A stretch of 22,601 bases of DNA, taken from contig JAITCP010000003.1 of the NCBI GenBank assembly GCA_031283025.1, positions 1 to 22,601 on the forward strand. The letters are read 5' to 3'. Below the pieces are notes generated by a model. That model did no database searches, was not told where the DNA came from, and saw only the letters and a program-made list of their open reading frames with translations. Positions 1 through 8,099 of the stretch are shown piece by piece. A program made the position numbers and the translations under genes. This stretch comes from Spirochaetaceae bacterium (GTDB lineage: Bacteria; Spirochaetota; Spirochaetia; Treponematales; Breznakiellaceae). The first letter of the stretch is position 1. Every line of letters starts with the position of its first letter.

Positions 1-2833
1 CCGCACCATAGGGAGCAAGGTTTTTCTTCAGGGGGGAGTGGCAAAGAATTCCGCCGTTCCTCTGGCCTTTGCCATGCTGCTGGACAAGGAAATACTTGTT
101 CCCCCTTCACCGGAATTGACGGGCTGCTTTGGGGTAGCCCTGCTGGCAAAACGCAAAAATGCGGACGGCCTTCTGGAAGAAAAAAACGTGGATTTGAGTG
201 AACTGCGGACAAGGGAAATTGTTTACGAGCGGGTCTTTACCTGCCAAAGCTGCGACAACTACTGCCCCATACAGGTTCTTAATGTGGCGGGACACAAGTA
301 TATGTTCGGAGGCCGCTGCAACAAATACACCAATATGCGCAAGACCGTAAAGGATGTGCCGGTATTTGACTATGTGGAGAAACGGCAAAAATTGATGTAT
401 GAAGAATTTGCCGCGCCATGTAGTGGGGAATGGGGAATGGGGAATGGGGAACACGATTCACAATCTACTCCCCACTCCCCGCTCCCTACTCCCCACAATT
501 ACAAACGGCCTTTCTCCGTCGGCATACCCCGCGCGTTTTCCACACATTCGCTCTATCCCCTCTATTCGTGGTTTTTCTATGAGCTTGGGATCAAGACAAT
601 TCTTTCTACAGAGGTGGCTCATGAAGGAGTGGCGCGGGCGGAATCGACGTACTGTTTCCCCGCGGAGATAGCCCACGGCGCGGTGCAGGACTGCCTTGAC
701 AAGGGGGCGGACTATGTGCTCTTGGCCCACTTCCGGGATATGCCCAGTTATGAAGAAGAAGTACACGCCAACTTCTGCCCCATTACGCAGAGCCTTCCTT
801 ACTATATAGAAAAGGCGTTTCCCGATGTGGACAAAAAGCGCTGGCTGCCCCTGATAGTAAGTTTTAAGTTTGGCGATGAAAAGGCGCTGGAACTGTTTTG
901 TGAAATGACAGCCCTCCTTGGCATAGATGAAAAAGAAACCGCGGCGGCCTTTAATGCGGCAATGGCCAAGCAGCAGGACTATTACCGCGCCGCCCGCGCT
1001 CTGGGTGAAGAAGCCCTGAAAGAAGCACACAGCGCCGGGCGGCCTGTCATCGCCCTTTTGGGACGGCCATACAATGCCTTTACAGCGGAAGCCAATATGG
1101 GAATCCCCCGGAAATTCGTTACCCGCGGTTATTCGGTTATACCGTTTGATCTTTTGCCCTTTGAAGGTGAAACTATTTTCCCCAATATGTACTGGTACTA
1201 CGGACAGCAGGATGTTAAGGCCGCGGAGTTCCTGAAAAAAGACGATAACATTTACGTTACCTTTATCAGTAACTTTTCCTGCGCCCCCGATTCATTCATC
1301 CTCCATTATATTAAATGGATTATGGGGCAAAAACCGTTTCTGGTACTGGAACTGGATTCACATTCCGCCGATGCGGGAGTGGATACCAGGGTAGAGGCTT
1401 TTCTTGACATTATCGACGGCTACCGTGCCAAGAAAAGCGAAATTGAAGACGAGCGGTACAGCAACGGCTGGAAGTTTGTGTATGATTCTGCGGCAAGCAG
1501 GAATGAACAGCTTCGGATTGATAACGAAAAGACCGGGGAGCGTGTCGCCATACGGCACAATAAGCGGGTAAAGATACTCCTTGCCAATATGGGGGCCATT
1601 TCCACCGAGTATATCGCCGCAGCGATCCGAAGCATGGGAATAAACGCGGAAGCCCTGCCGGTGGCAACGTCAAAAACCGTTCAGGTTGCCCGTTCCCATG
1701 CATCGGGGAAAGAATGTGTCCCCAGCCACCTGGTGCTGGGAAGCGCCCTGCAATATTTTTCAGGTGAGAACTACCGTAAAGACGAACTGTACCTCCTCTT
1801 TGTGCCGATTACTACCGGGCCCTGCCGGACCGGGCAATACTATGTGTACTACGAAAACCTGTTCCGGGATATGCGGCTGGAAAATGTGGTGGTCTTCATT
1901 CTTTCCTCCGATAATTCCTACACAGAATTGGGGCCGAGTTTTGCCAGAGAAATGTGGAAGGGGCTTGTGCTTTCCGATTACCTAAAGGATGTGCAGACCG
2001 CCCTTAAAGCAACGGCGGAAAACCCCGCGCGGGCGCTTGCCGGTTTTGATAATTCCTGGCGCTCCCTGATGCAGACTGTGGAACACCAGCCAAAGCAAGT
2101 TTGGGATCACCTTAAAAACATAGCTTTTGAATTAAAGAAGATTCCCCTTAAACGGACGCTGGCGGATTGCCCCCGTGTGCTTATTGTAGGTGAAATCTAC
2201 GTGCGCCGGGACGATTTTGCCGTAGGGGAACTTATTGATTTAATGAGCGAACGGGGCATCGTGGTAAAGGTTGCAAGCATTGGCGAATGGATTCATTACC
2301 TGGACTTTGTCCGGGAATGTGAACTGGAAAAGTTAATTTCACTGCGTAAACCGGGGCGGCGCTTTTTATCAAAACCCTGGCGGGAACTAAAGATGCTTGG
2401 TATTGAAAGATGGTGGAAACACTCAGTGGAACATAAGGTACTTTCCATTCTGGAACCAACCGGCCTTGTTCCCCCTTCACCGCGGGATATGAACCGGATC
2501 ATGGCCAATACACAGAAATATTTTGTCAATCTGGAATTGCAGTCGGAGATTTCCGTGTCCAGCGGTGTCGCCGCCACCGCAATGGAAGAAGAAGGTTATT
2601 CAGGGATTGTCAACATAAGCCCCTTTGCCTGCCTTATAGGCCGAGTTATAGAAGGGCTCTTTACCCCCTGGGCACGGGAACGGAACTACCCGATACTATC
2701 GGTAGAAGTGGACGGCAACCTCCTCCCCCCCAACATTGTAAACAAGCTGAACATTTTTATGGTGAATGTGCTCCGTTTCCGGGGCGGGGAAGATACTACG
2801 GTGTTGGTGGATGCTCCGGCGGAAAACCGTTAA
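1..2833 (+). CDS. 2-hydroxyacyl-CoA dehydratase activase-type large protein, 5'-partial
   Basis: The frame is already open at base 2, and the first residues (ending QGGVAKNSAVPLAFAML) read as the end of a BadF/BcrA-type ASKHA ATPase domain. The GTG at 38 is therefore internal and the true start lies upstream of the window. A Cys-rich segment follows (C-x2-C-x3-C near 242-260, another Cys near 316), then a DUF2229-like part (VGIPRAFSTHSLYPL, about 515-560) and a region resembling the dehydratase D component (PRVLIVGEIYVRRDDF, about 2170-2220). Family members are usually about 1,400-1,500 residues, so the C-terminal two thirds is here. Relatives activate 2-hydroxyacyl-CoA dehydratases by ATP-driven electron transfer from an Fe-S cluster; many such large fusions have no assigned substrate, so the exact role is open. 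An in-frame palindromic heptamer insertion adds about 27 residues at 421-498. Confidence 0.85.
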   Translation, partial: RTIGSKVFLQGGVAKNSAVPLAFAMLLDKEILVPPSPELTGCFGVALLAKRKNADGLLEEKNVDLSELRTREIVYERVFTCQSCDNYCPIQVLNVAGHKYMFGGRCNKYTNMRKTVKDVPVFDYVEKRQKLMYEEFAAPCSGEWGMGNGEHDSQSTPHSPLPTPHNYKRPFSVGIPRAFSTHSLYPLYSWFFYELGIKTILSTEVAHEGVARAESTYCFPAEIAHGAVQDCLDKGADYVLLAHFRDMPSYEEEVHANFCPITQSLPYYIEKAFPDVDKKRWLPLIVSFKFGDEKALELFCEMTALLGIDEKETAAAFNAAMAKQQDYYRAARALGEEALKEAHSAGRPVIALLGRPYNAFTAEANMGIPRKFVTRGYSVIPFDLLPFEGETIFPNMYWYYGQQDVKAAEFLKKDDNIYVTFISNFSCAPDSFILHYIKWIMGQKPFLVLELDSHSADAGVDTRVEAFLDIIDGYRAKKSEIEDERYSNGWKFVYDSAASRNEQLRIDNEKTGERVAIRHNKRVKILLANMGAISTEYIAAAIRSMGINAEALPVATSKTVQVARSHASGKECVPSHLVLGSALQYFSGENYRKDELYLLFVPITTGPCRTGQYYVYYENLFRDMRLENVVVFILSSDNSYTELGPSFAREMWKGLVLSDYLKDVQTALKATAENPARALAGFDNSWRSLMQTVEHQPKQVWDHLKNIAFELKKIPLKRTLADCPRVLIVGEIYVRRDDFAVGELIDLMSERGIVVKVASIGEWIHYLDFVRECELEKLISLRKPGRRFLSKPWRELKMLGIERWWKHSVEHKVLSILEPTGLVPPSPRDMNRIMANTQKYFVNLELQSEISVSSGVAATAMEEEGYSGIVNISPFACLIGRVIEGLFTPWARERNYPILSVEVDGNLLPPNIVNKLNIFMVNVLRFRGGEDTTVLVDAPAENR
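424..495. repeat. Inverted heptanucleotide repeat inserted inside a CDS
   Basis: The left arm (424-450) is four near-perfect GGGGAAT heptamers. The right arm (469-495) is the complementary series of CCCCACT/CCCTACT-type heptamers. The 18-nt loop lies between. Flanking TGTA and TACA extend the inverted symmetry. In frame it encodes a low-complexity stretch (SGEWGMGNGE ... STPHSPLPTP) between two conserved parts of the activase protein. The same heptamer family recurs at 11052-11072, 11200-11220, 12316-12374 and 20585-20616. Confidence 0.85.
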
Positions 2834-2909
2834 AAACGGAAGTTTTGGAACAGCCTTAAATGAACGTATCTTTTAGTGTACTCTTTTTCCACCGGCCCTG
2901 TAGAATTCC

Positions 2910-2939
2910 TTGACAAATCCGTCAAAATGATTATATAAT
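2910..2939 (+). promoter_or_regulatory. Sigma70-type promoter for the DUF4384/cyclase pair
   Basis: A consensus -35 TTGACA (2910-2915) and a consensus -10 TATAAT (2934-2939) are separated by 18 nt. A start near 2946 would give a leader of about 29 nt with a strong GAGGAGG Shine-Dalgarno (2963-2969) before the ATG at 2975. Confidence 0.85.
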
Positions 2940-2974
2940 TTTATTTACAGAACAAGTGATGTGAGGAGGCCCAA

Positions 2975-3571
2975 ATGAAAAAGATATTTTTAGCGTGTCT
3001 GTTTATCGGCATAGTGGTTCTTCAGGTTCCGGCGCAGAAAACGCAAGGCCTGACCTGGGACATTCAGTTTCAAAAGGGAAAGGAACGGGTACCTGTTCCC
3101 AATTCCCAAACCATTACGGTGGAAAGCGGGCAGGATTTTTTCATCGTCATTAGTCCCGCCTCTGACTGTTTTTGTTACGTCTTGAGCCAGAATTCCGAAC
3201 GAAATATTTTTTTACTGCATGATCAACCGGTTAAAGGCGAAATGAAAATAAGGCTTGATCCGTTAAAGACAGACGCCTCACCGGGTACTAAAACAGTTTA
3301 TGTGATTATGAGTCTTGCAAAACAAACAAAGCTTGAAGGTTTTATTAAAAGCTATAAAAGCGACCTTAATTCACAGCGGCATGCCAATAACCTGCAAGGA
3401 GAAATTGCCAGGCTTCAGGAGGCGGCTTCCGGCCTGGGAGAGCCGGCAAGCGCCTTAATTGCAAGCGGCGGTACTACCAGGGGAGAAAACCAGGAATCTG
3501 CAACAAGATTTTCGGGTAAAAATATATATGTTAGGACAATTACGATCCGTACTGCGCCGGCTGTCCGTTAA
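2975..3571 (+). CDS. Secreted DUF4384-domain protein
   Basis: This 198-residue protein has a clear Sec signal peptide (basic MKK, hydrophobic core, likely cleavage after VPAQ near residue 21). The mature part (about 23-130) matches the general pattern of DUF4384: a beta-rich segment with SGQDFFIVISPASDCFCYVL followed by a reference to an external value and 'PGTKTVYVIMSL'. DUF4384 domains in spirochaetes are often fused to or beside exported peptidases, WD40 proteins or cyclases; no biochemical role is established. The C-terminal 65 residues are polar and probably disordered. The start is supported by GAGGAGG five bases upstream and by a consensus promoter. The 3' end overlaps the next gene by 44 nt, so the two are probably cotranscribed and translationally coupled. 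It could be a periplasmic partner of the neighbouring CHASE2 sensor. Confidence 0.8.
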   Translation: MKKIFLACLFIGIVVLQVPAQKTQGLTWDIQFQKGKERVPVPNSQTITVESGQDFFIVISPASDCFCYVLSQNSERNIFLLHDQPVKGEMKIRLDPLKTDASPGTKTVYVIMSLAKQTKLEGFIKSYKSDLNSQRHANNLQGEIARLQEAASGLGEPASALIASGGTTRGENQESATRFSGKNIYVRTITIRTAPAVR

Positions 3572-5483
3572 AAAACCGCCGCGTTTTGCCGCTGTTCTTG
3601 CTGTTTCTCTTTGCGCAGCAGGGCTGTTATTCATAAGCGGCGTTACGAATTTGTGGGATCAGGGCATTTATGACAGGTGTATAAAGCTCCGCGTATTGAG
3701 CGGCGCGGAATCTCTTGACCGGCGTATCGCCCCTGTTGACATTAATGATGAAAGTATAGAAATCTTTGCCGAACAACTTGATACAAGAGCGGCCTTTGCG
3801 GACGCTCTTGCAGTTCTTGCGCAATCCAATACCGCTGTTGTGTTTGATTTGCTGTTTAAGTATAAAAAAGCCTATGACGGGGCTTTTACCGGCGCTATGG
3901 AAATATCAAAAGATGCTGTTATAGCGGCGGTTGCGGTGGACAAAAAAATTACGAACCAGTCCTCCCATAAGTTAACCGAAGCGGAACGGCAGTTGCTGAA
4001 CAGGCATATATGGCACATCAAGGTACTGCAAAAGGGAGACATACCGCAGGCCGGAACCTTTTACCTGCCGTTTCCCGAACTGGGAGTAGCGGTAAAACAA
4101 ATCGCCCATATCAATATTGAGCCTGACCCCGACGGCATTTACCGGCGTATTCCGCTGTTCTATGAATGGGATGGCGGCTACATACCGTCATTAGCTCTGG
4201 CGACGGCAGTATTGTATTATCAAATTCCGGTTGAAACAATAGAATTAAAAGCGGGGGCGTATTTGGCCCTTCCCTTGTCGGAAGAGGAAGTAATCCGTAT
4301 ACCTGTTGACAAACAGGGGCGTATGCTTATCCCCTATTCTGAAACATGGAAAGATAATAATAGAAGGATTCCTTTTCATGCTGTTGTTAAGGCAAAAAGC
4401 GATGATGCTGCTTTCGACACGGTGTTTAACGATCTGAACAACCGTATCGCGCTTATCGCTGAAATAAGCACTGAACAAAAAGATTATGGCCCAACTCCTT
4501 TTGAACATCTCTTTCCGCTTTCCGGGGCGCATACTGCGGTGATAAGCGGCATCCTGAACGGATTTGAAAAGCGTTCCTTTATAGGCATGACTTCTGAGCT
4601 TTATAAAATACTAACTCTGCTGCTTTTTCTGGTTTGCGCGTTTTTAATCGGCAATACAAAAAAAGATGCGGGGTTTCATCTTGGTTTTTTTATTGTACTG
4701 CTGATCTTTTCCGCTGTTACGTTTATCCGTTGGCAGGATGCGGCGATTTACCCCTGGTATGCGCTGCCGGTTATCATGCTTTTCTTTATATGGGCGGGCT
4801 CTTTTCTGGTCCGCCTTGCAGGGCGGTATAAGGAACAATTGCTTTTACAGAATGCTCTTTCACGTTATTTCCCCAACGCGTTGGCGGAACGCATTATGCG
4901 GGAACGGAAAACCGAATTAATCCCTGATTATAAAGATTTGACTATTCTTTTTGCCGATATAGCAGGTTTTACCAGATGGAGTTCAGAAAAAAGCCCCGAA
5001 CTGGTTCATACTTTTTTAAATGATTATCTGGAAAATATGGCGGGTATTTTATTTACCAACGGCGGAACAGTTGACAAGTATATGGGAGACGGAATAATGG
5101 CGTTCTTTGGCGATCCGTTTATGATGCCTGACCACTGCGAACGATGCCTGCTGGCCGCGATTGCGATGCAGGAGAGAATCCGCCTGCTGGCTGAAAAATG
5201 GAAGCCGCTTGCGGATATTGACCTTAAAGTCCGCATAGGAATCAATACAGGTAAAGTGATAGTTGGCAACCTGGGCAATAAAACACGGGTTGAATATACC
5301 GTTATCGGGGCGGCTGTTAATCTTGCGCAGCGCATGGAAAGCAACGCGCCAACCGGGGGCATACTTATAACGGCGGCAGTATGGGAAAAAGTAAAAGATA
5401 AATTTGCTTTTTCAGAAAAGCAGTCTGTTACCGTTAAAGGTTACGCGGAACCAATAGAAGCGTATGTGATAAAACTGCCGTAG
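3528..5483 (+). CDS. CHASE2-domain class III adenylate cyclase
   Basis: From the ATG at 3528 the protein is 651 residues. One N-terminal membrane segment (about 20-38) precedes an extracytoplasmic CHASE2 sensor domain (about 45-355, including 'RIAPVDINDESIEIF' and 'AVVFDLLF'). Three membrane helices (about 358-428) lead to a cytoplasmic class III cyclase domain (about 470-651). Catalytic features are present: D477 (FADIAGFT) and D521 (KYMGDG) for the two metals, K517 for adenine recognition, and N598 and R602 (VNLAQR) for the transition state. The usual Asp of the purine-specifying pair is Thr (T591), as in bacterial enzymes of the CyaC type, which favours ATP over GTP. A longer frame opens at 3459, but 3528 gives a normal membrane-anchor N terminus. 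The gene overlaps the DUF4384 gene and should convert a periplasmic signal to cAMP. Confidence 0.88.
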   Translation: MLGQLRSVLRRLSVKKPPRFAAVLAVSLCAAGLLFISGVTNLWDQGIYDRCIKLRVLSGAESLDRRIAPVDINDESIEIFAEQLDTRAAFADALAVLAQSNTAVVFDLLFKYKKAYDGAFTGAMEISKDAVIAAVAVDKKITNQSSHKLTEAERQLLNRHIWHIKVLQKGDIPQAGTFYLPFPELGVAVKQIAHINIEPDPDGIYRRIPLFYEWDGGYIPSLALATAVLYYQIPVETIELKAGAYLALPLSEEEVIRIPVDKQGRMLIPYSETWKDNNRRIPFHAVVKAKSDDAAFDTVFNDLNNRIALIAEISTEQKDYGPTPFEHLFPLSGAHTAVISGILNGFEKRSFIGMTSELYKILTLLLFLVCAFLIGNTKKDAGFHLGFFIVLLIFSAVTFIRWQDAAIYPWYALPVIMLFFIWAGSFLVRLAGRYKEQLLLQNALSRYFPNALAERIMRERKTELIPDYKDLTILFADIAGFTRWSSEKSPELVHTFLNDYLENMAGILFTNGGTVDKYMGDGIMAFFGDPFMMPDHCERCLLAAIAMQERIRLLAEKWKPLADIDLKVRIGINTGKVIVGNLGNKTRVEYTVIGAAVNLAQRMESNAPTGGILITAAVWEKVKDKFAFSEKQSVTVKGYAEPIEAYVIKLP

Positions 5484-5499
5484 GGAAAGCAAGCGAAGC

Positions 5500-5523
5500 G
5501 GGAGGCGACTTAAGCCGCCTCCC
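5500..5523. terminator. Bidirectional terminator-like hairpin between convergent genes
   Basis: GGGAGGCG (5500-5507) and CGCCTCCC (5516-5523) form a perfect 8-bp GC-rich stem with an 8-nt loop in the 50-bp gap between the stops of the cyclase gene (+) and the papain/FGE-like gene (-). The position fits a shared terminator. The U-run is poor on both sides, so efficiency is uncertain. Confidence 0.6.
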
Positions 5524-5533
5524 TCAGTTTACC

Positions 5534-7846
5534 TCATCCATCCGACCTGGCAATCCGGAAGCCTAATACAGTATCAATACAATCCATTTCAATCGGGACT
5601 TTGGCAGATGAACGGAGATAAAAAGCGGGGAAATACCATGCGCCGCCCCTGACAAGCACATTATTAGTGCCTTCAATATAATCTCCTGTCCATTCATAAA
5701 CATTTCCGTGCATTTCGTACAGCCCCCACTTGTTGGGGGGATAACTCTTTACAGATGCAGGCTTACTAATGTAGGACTCATCAAAATTTGCCAGCGTCGT
5801 TGTAATTGAATTGCCGCCGGTATTATATGGAGTGTTGGTTCCCGCGCGGCAGGCGTATTCCCATTCCGCCTCTGTGGGAAGCCGGTATCCGTTGGCGGCT
5901 CCGTCAATATTTATATTCCCGGAGCTAATGGTGTATACAGGTTTATAACCTTCCTGTTTGCTGCGCCAGTTACAGTATTCCATTGCGTCTATCCAATTGA
6001 CATATACAACGGGATAAGTGTCTTCCTGGGCATAGGGCAGATTGGACCAGGTATAGCTCTCTCCGGCTTTTTCCGCGGCTGTTTTGTATTTTGTGCTTGT
6101 AACGAATTCCCTGAATTCGCCAACGCTTACGGCAGTCTCTCCGATAGAAAAGTTGTCTACCTTGACCGTTCGCTGCGTTTCACCTTCATTGTGATACGGA
6201 TCGGATTTAGGACTTCCCATTAGAAAAGAACCGCCGGATATTTTAACCATATCCATAGGCATTTTACCGTCATTGTCGTACTTGACGGTAAAAACCATTC
6301 CAAGAACAGATTCCATATCCAGAAAATCCATAATGGCATTTATACGCGAATATCCGTACAGGCCGTATTGGGCAGGAATAAGTTTGTCTTTCCCTACAGC
6401 GGCACTCAAGCGATCCATTACGGCACCGCGTTGTTTTTCAAATGAGTTTCTTACCGCCGTTATATCCAGTCCTTTTCTGGAAAAGAGAAATACAAAATCG
6501 TTGGCATTTACGGCATCGTTGGTTTTTATCCATTGATTGGCTGCCGGTATGGTAATGGGTTTGCCTTTTTCCAGGACAACCGGAGCGGCATTCCCCGCCG
6601 GCGGCCATACCTGTACGGTCTTGCCCTGAGCTTTGTCTGTGTAAAAAACATAGGGATAAACCGGCCCTTCAGCCGTACTGGTGTTGTTCCCTTCCAGGAC
6701 AAACCGGATCTGCGTTCCGGTTTTCAGGCTTAATCTGGGGGAATAAATCCCGTCATCTGATAACCGTACCGGCAGTTCACGTGTATTTTCCGGGGTCTGT
6801 ACGGTAATGCTGCCTGTCCATTCAAAGGGTTTTTCATAGGACGAATAATTATCTACCAATACTATGCCTTGTATAAGGTATTTGCCAAAAGTTTGATAAT
6901 CGATCCATGCAAACCCTCCGTTCCCCCAGTACTCAGTCCAACTGTTCAGAATTTCAAAGGCCCCGCCGAATTTATTGTCGTCATATCCGATAACACAAAC
7001 AGCGTGGCCGTTTTCCGGGTTAGGTCTTTCGTTAGCCTTTGGCTTCCATTGTTCCCCCGTTAATTCCATAAAAGAGTTAGATGGAATAATTCCCACGATT
7101 ACCGGATTCCCCTGACTAATGTTGTTTTTAATCATATTGATACGGAAGTTCATGGCCGTAGGAGAATAATCACCCACTATGGCTTTTTCATAATCCATTT
7201 GAAACAGGGCGTCGCTGCCGGTAATTTTCCATTTTCTTAGGTTATCCGCGTCAGGATTAAGCCTGGTAGCCCTATTTGCCGCGGTAGTGCTTAATTTCCT
7301 GTAGTCCGATTCTTTGGGTACGCCAAAATTCCTCATCATACTAACAACCGTGGTTATGTTAGCCCCTGCCGCCTCCGGCTTTTCATCTATTTCCATTGCC
7401 ACTTCATAACAGTACAGCGGGGAATAGACATTCCTGGTTGTTAAATAGCGGTTAGTCCTTTCAAGCCTTATGGATTCCATTATGGTTTTGGCCCCATAGG
7501 CGGCGGCCCATGCCGTACACGAGCCTATTTCGCCCTGATCTCCCGGTATGGGCGCATATTTTTTCAGGGAATATGCAGACGGGATTTGTGCCGCGCCCCT
7601 GGTTCCTTCCCCGCGGGCGGAGGACAGAGGGCCGGTAACACTACCCTGCAAAGGAAGTTTGTTATAGGATTCCTCATCAAGAACAGCCCCGGTAGTATAC
7701 TTGCGGGGAGTTCCCGCATTACCGCCCTGAATGTTCATTCCGCTTGAAACTTTAGGCGCTTCAGCATCCTTTTTGCCCAGCGCAAAAGCTGTCGGCAGTC
7801 CCAGCAAACAAACAAGAACCAGCAAACAAAGTTTTTTCATCGACAT
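5534..7846 (-). CDS. Exported papain-like (C1) peptidase with pseudo-FGE C-terminal domain
   Basis: This 770-residue protein begins with a Sec signal peptide (hydrophobic core about 6-23). Residues about 95-335 form a C1A papain-like domain with an intact set: Q104 (oxyanion), C110 (GSCTAWA), H281 (NGHAVCVIGYDD) and N301 (NSWTEYWGNGG). No obvious propeptide is visible. The middle (about 340-470) is beta-rich and DUF4384-like (PVYPYVFYTDK ... VQVWPP ... ITIPAANQWI). Residues about 535-768 are an FGE/SUMF1-type fold (MVKISGGSFLMGS, GYRLPTEAEWEYACRAG, MHGNVYEWTGD, LGFRIA). After RGGAW, where true formylglycine-generating enzymes carry two catalytic Cys, none is present, so this domain is probably a binding module and not an oxidase. 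GGAGGT lies 5 bases before the ATG. The upstream region carries the promoter-like box shared with the caspase genes. Confidence 0.85.
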   Translation of the reverse strand: MSMKKLCLLVLVCLLGLPTAFALGKKDAEAPKVSSGMNIQGGNAGTPRKYTTGAVLDEESYNKLPLQGSVTGPLSSARGEGTRGAAQIPSAYSLKKYAPIPGDQGEIGSCTAWAAAYGAKTIMESIRLERTNRYLTTRNVYSPLYCYEVAMEIDEKPEAAGANITTVVSMMRNFGVPKESDYRKLSTTAANRATRLNPDADNLRKWKITGSDALFQMDYEKAIVGDYSPTAMNFRINMIKNNISQGNPVIVGIIPSNSFMELTGEQWKPKANERPNPENGHAVCVIGYDDNKFGGAFEILNSWTEYWGNGGFAWIDYQTFGKYLIQGIVLVDNYSSYEKPFEWTGSITVQTPENTRELPVRLSDDGIYSPRLSLKTGTQIRFVLEGNNTSTAEGPVYPYVFYTDKAQGKTVQVWPPAGNAAPVVLEKGKPITIPAANQWIKTNDAVNANDFVFLFSRKGLDITAVRNSFEKQRGAVMDRLSAAVGKDKLIPAQYGLYGYSRINAIMDFLDMESVLGMVFTVKYDNDGKMPMDMVKISGGSFLMGSPKSDPYHNEGETQRTVKVDNFSIGETAVSVGEFREFVTSTKYKTAAEKAGESYTWSNLPYAQEDTYPVVYVNWIDAMEYCNWRSKQEGYKPVYTISSGNINIDGAANGYRLPTEAEWEYACRAGTNTPYNTGGNSITTTLANFDESYISKPASVKSYPPNKWGLYEMHGNVYEWTGDYIEGTNNVLVRGGAWYFPAFYLRSSAKVPIEMDCIDTVLGFRIARSDG

Positions 7847-7927
7847 AAAAGACCTCCGTTAAAATAAAATATATTGTTTTATAACAATATTCAACCTGTA
7901 ACAAATGCGGCTTATTAAGCCCTTACT

Positions 7928-7961
7928 TATATAAAGGGAAAAACACACCTGTTTTTTTCCC
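7928..7961 (-). promoter_or_regulatory. Shared promoter-like box, copy C (papain/FGE-like gene)
   Basis: Read on the minus strand the box is GGGAAAAAAA, a short G-rich spacer, GTTTTTC, then a TATATA-type -10 (7928-7933), about 80 nt before the start codon. The same arrangement is seen at 11223-11257, 13192-13225 and 14355-14390. No good -35 hexamer is present at the usual spacing, so recognition may involve an activator or an alternative sigma factor. Confidence 0.6.
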
Positions 7962-7988
7962 TATTTTGAAAAATTTTTCAAAAAAATG

Positions 7989-8079
7989 CGATTTTTCCAA
8001 AAAAACCGGGGTTTTTGAACAAGTCTAATGGGAACCTCTGAAAACTGAAGATTTTAGAGATTCTCTAATGGCTCAAATG
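7989..8079. repeat. Palindromic insertion flanked by AAATG direct repeats
   Basis: The upstream block shared by the protease-fold genes is continuous at 11230-11296 and 13198-13264. Here it is split: one part ends in AAATG at 7984-7988, and the rest resumes after a second AAATG (8075-8079) with TCTTAAAACAA. The 91 bp between contain an AAAAACC/GGTTTTT hairpin (8004-8016 region), half of the ACTTGTTC-type hairpin seen at 11704, and an imperfect CTCTGAAAACT/AGATTTTAGAG palindrome. This is what a small palindromic element with a 5-bp target duplication would leave. Confidence 0.65.
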
Positions 8080-8099
8080 TCTTAAAACAACGCATCACT

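Noticed and set aside
38..40. GTG at 38 as the start of the first gene
   Set aside because: The frame is open to the window edge and the residues before it continue the ATPase-domain motif, so the gene is 5'-truncated by the window.
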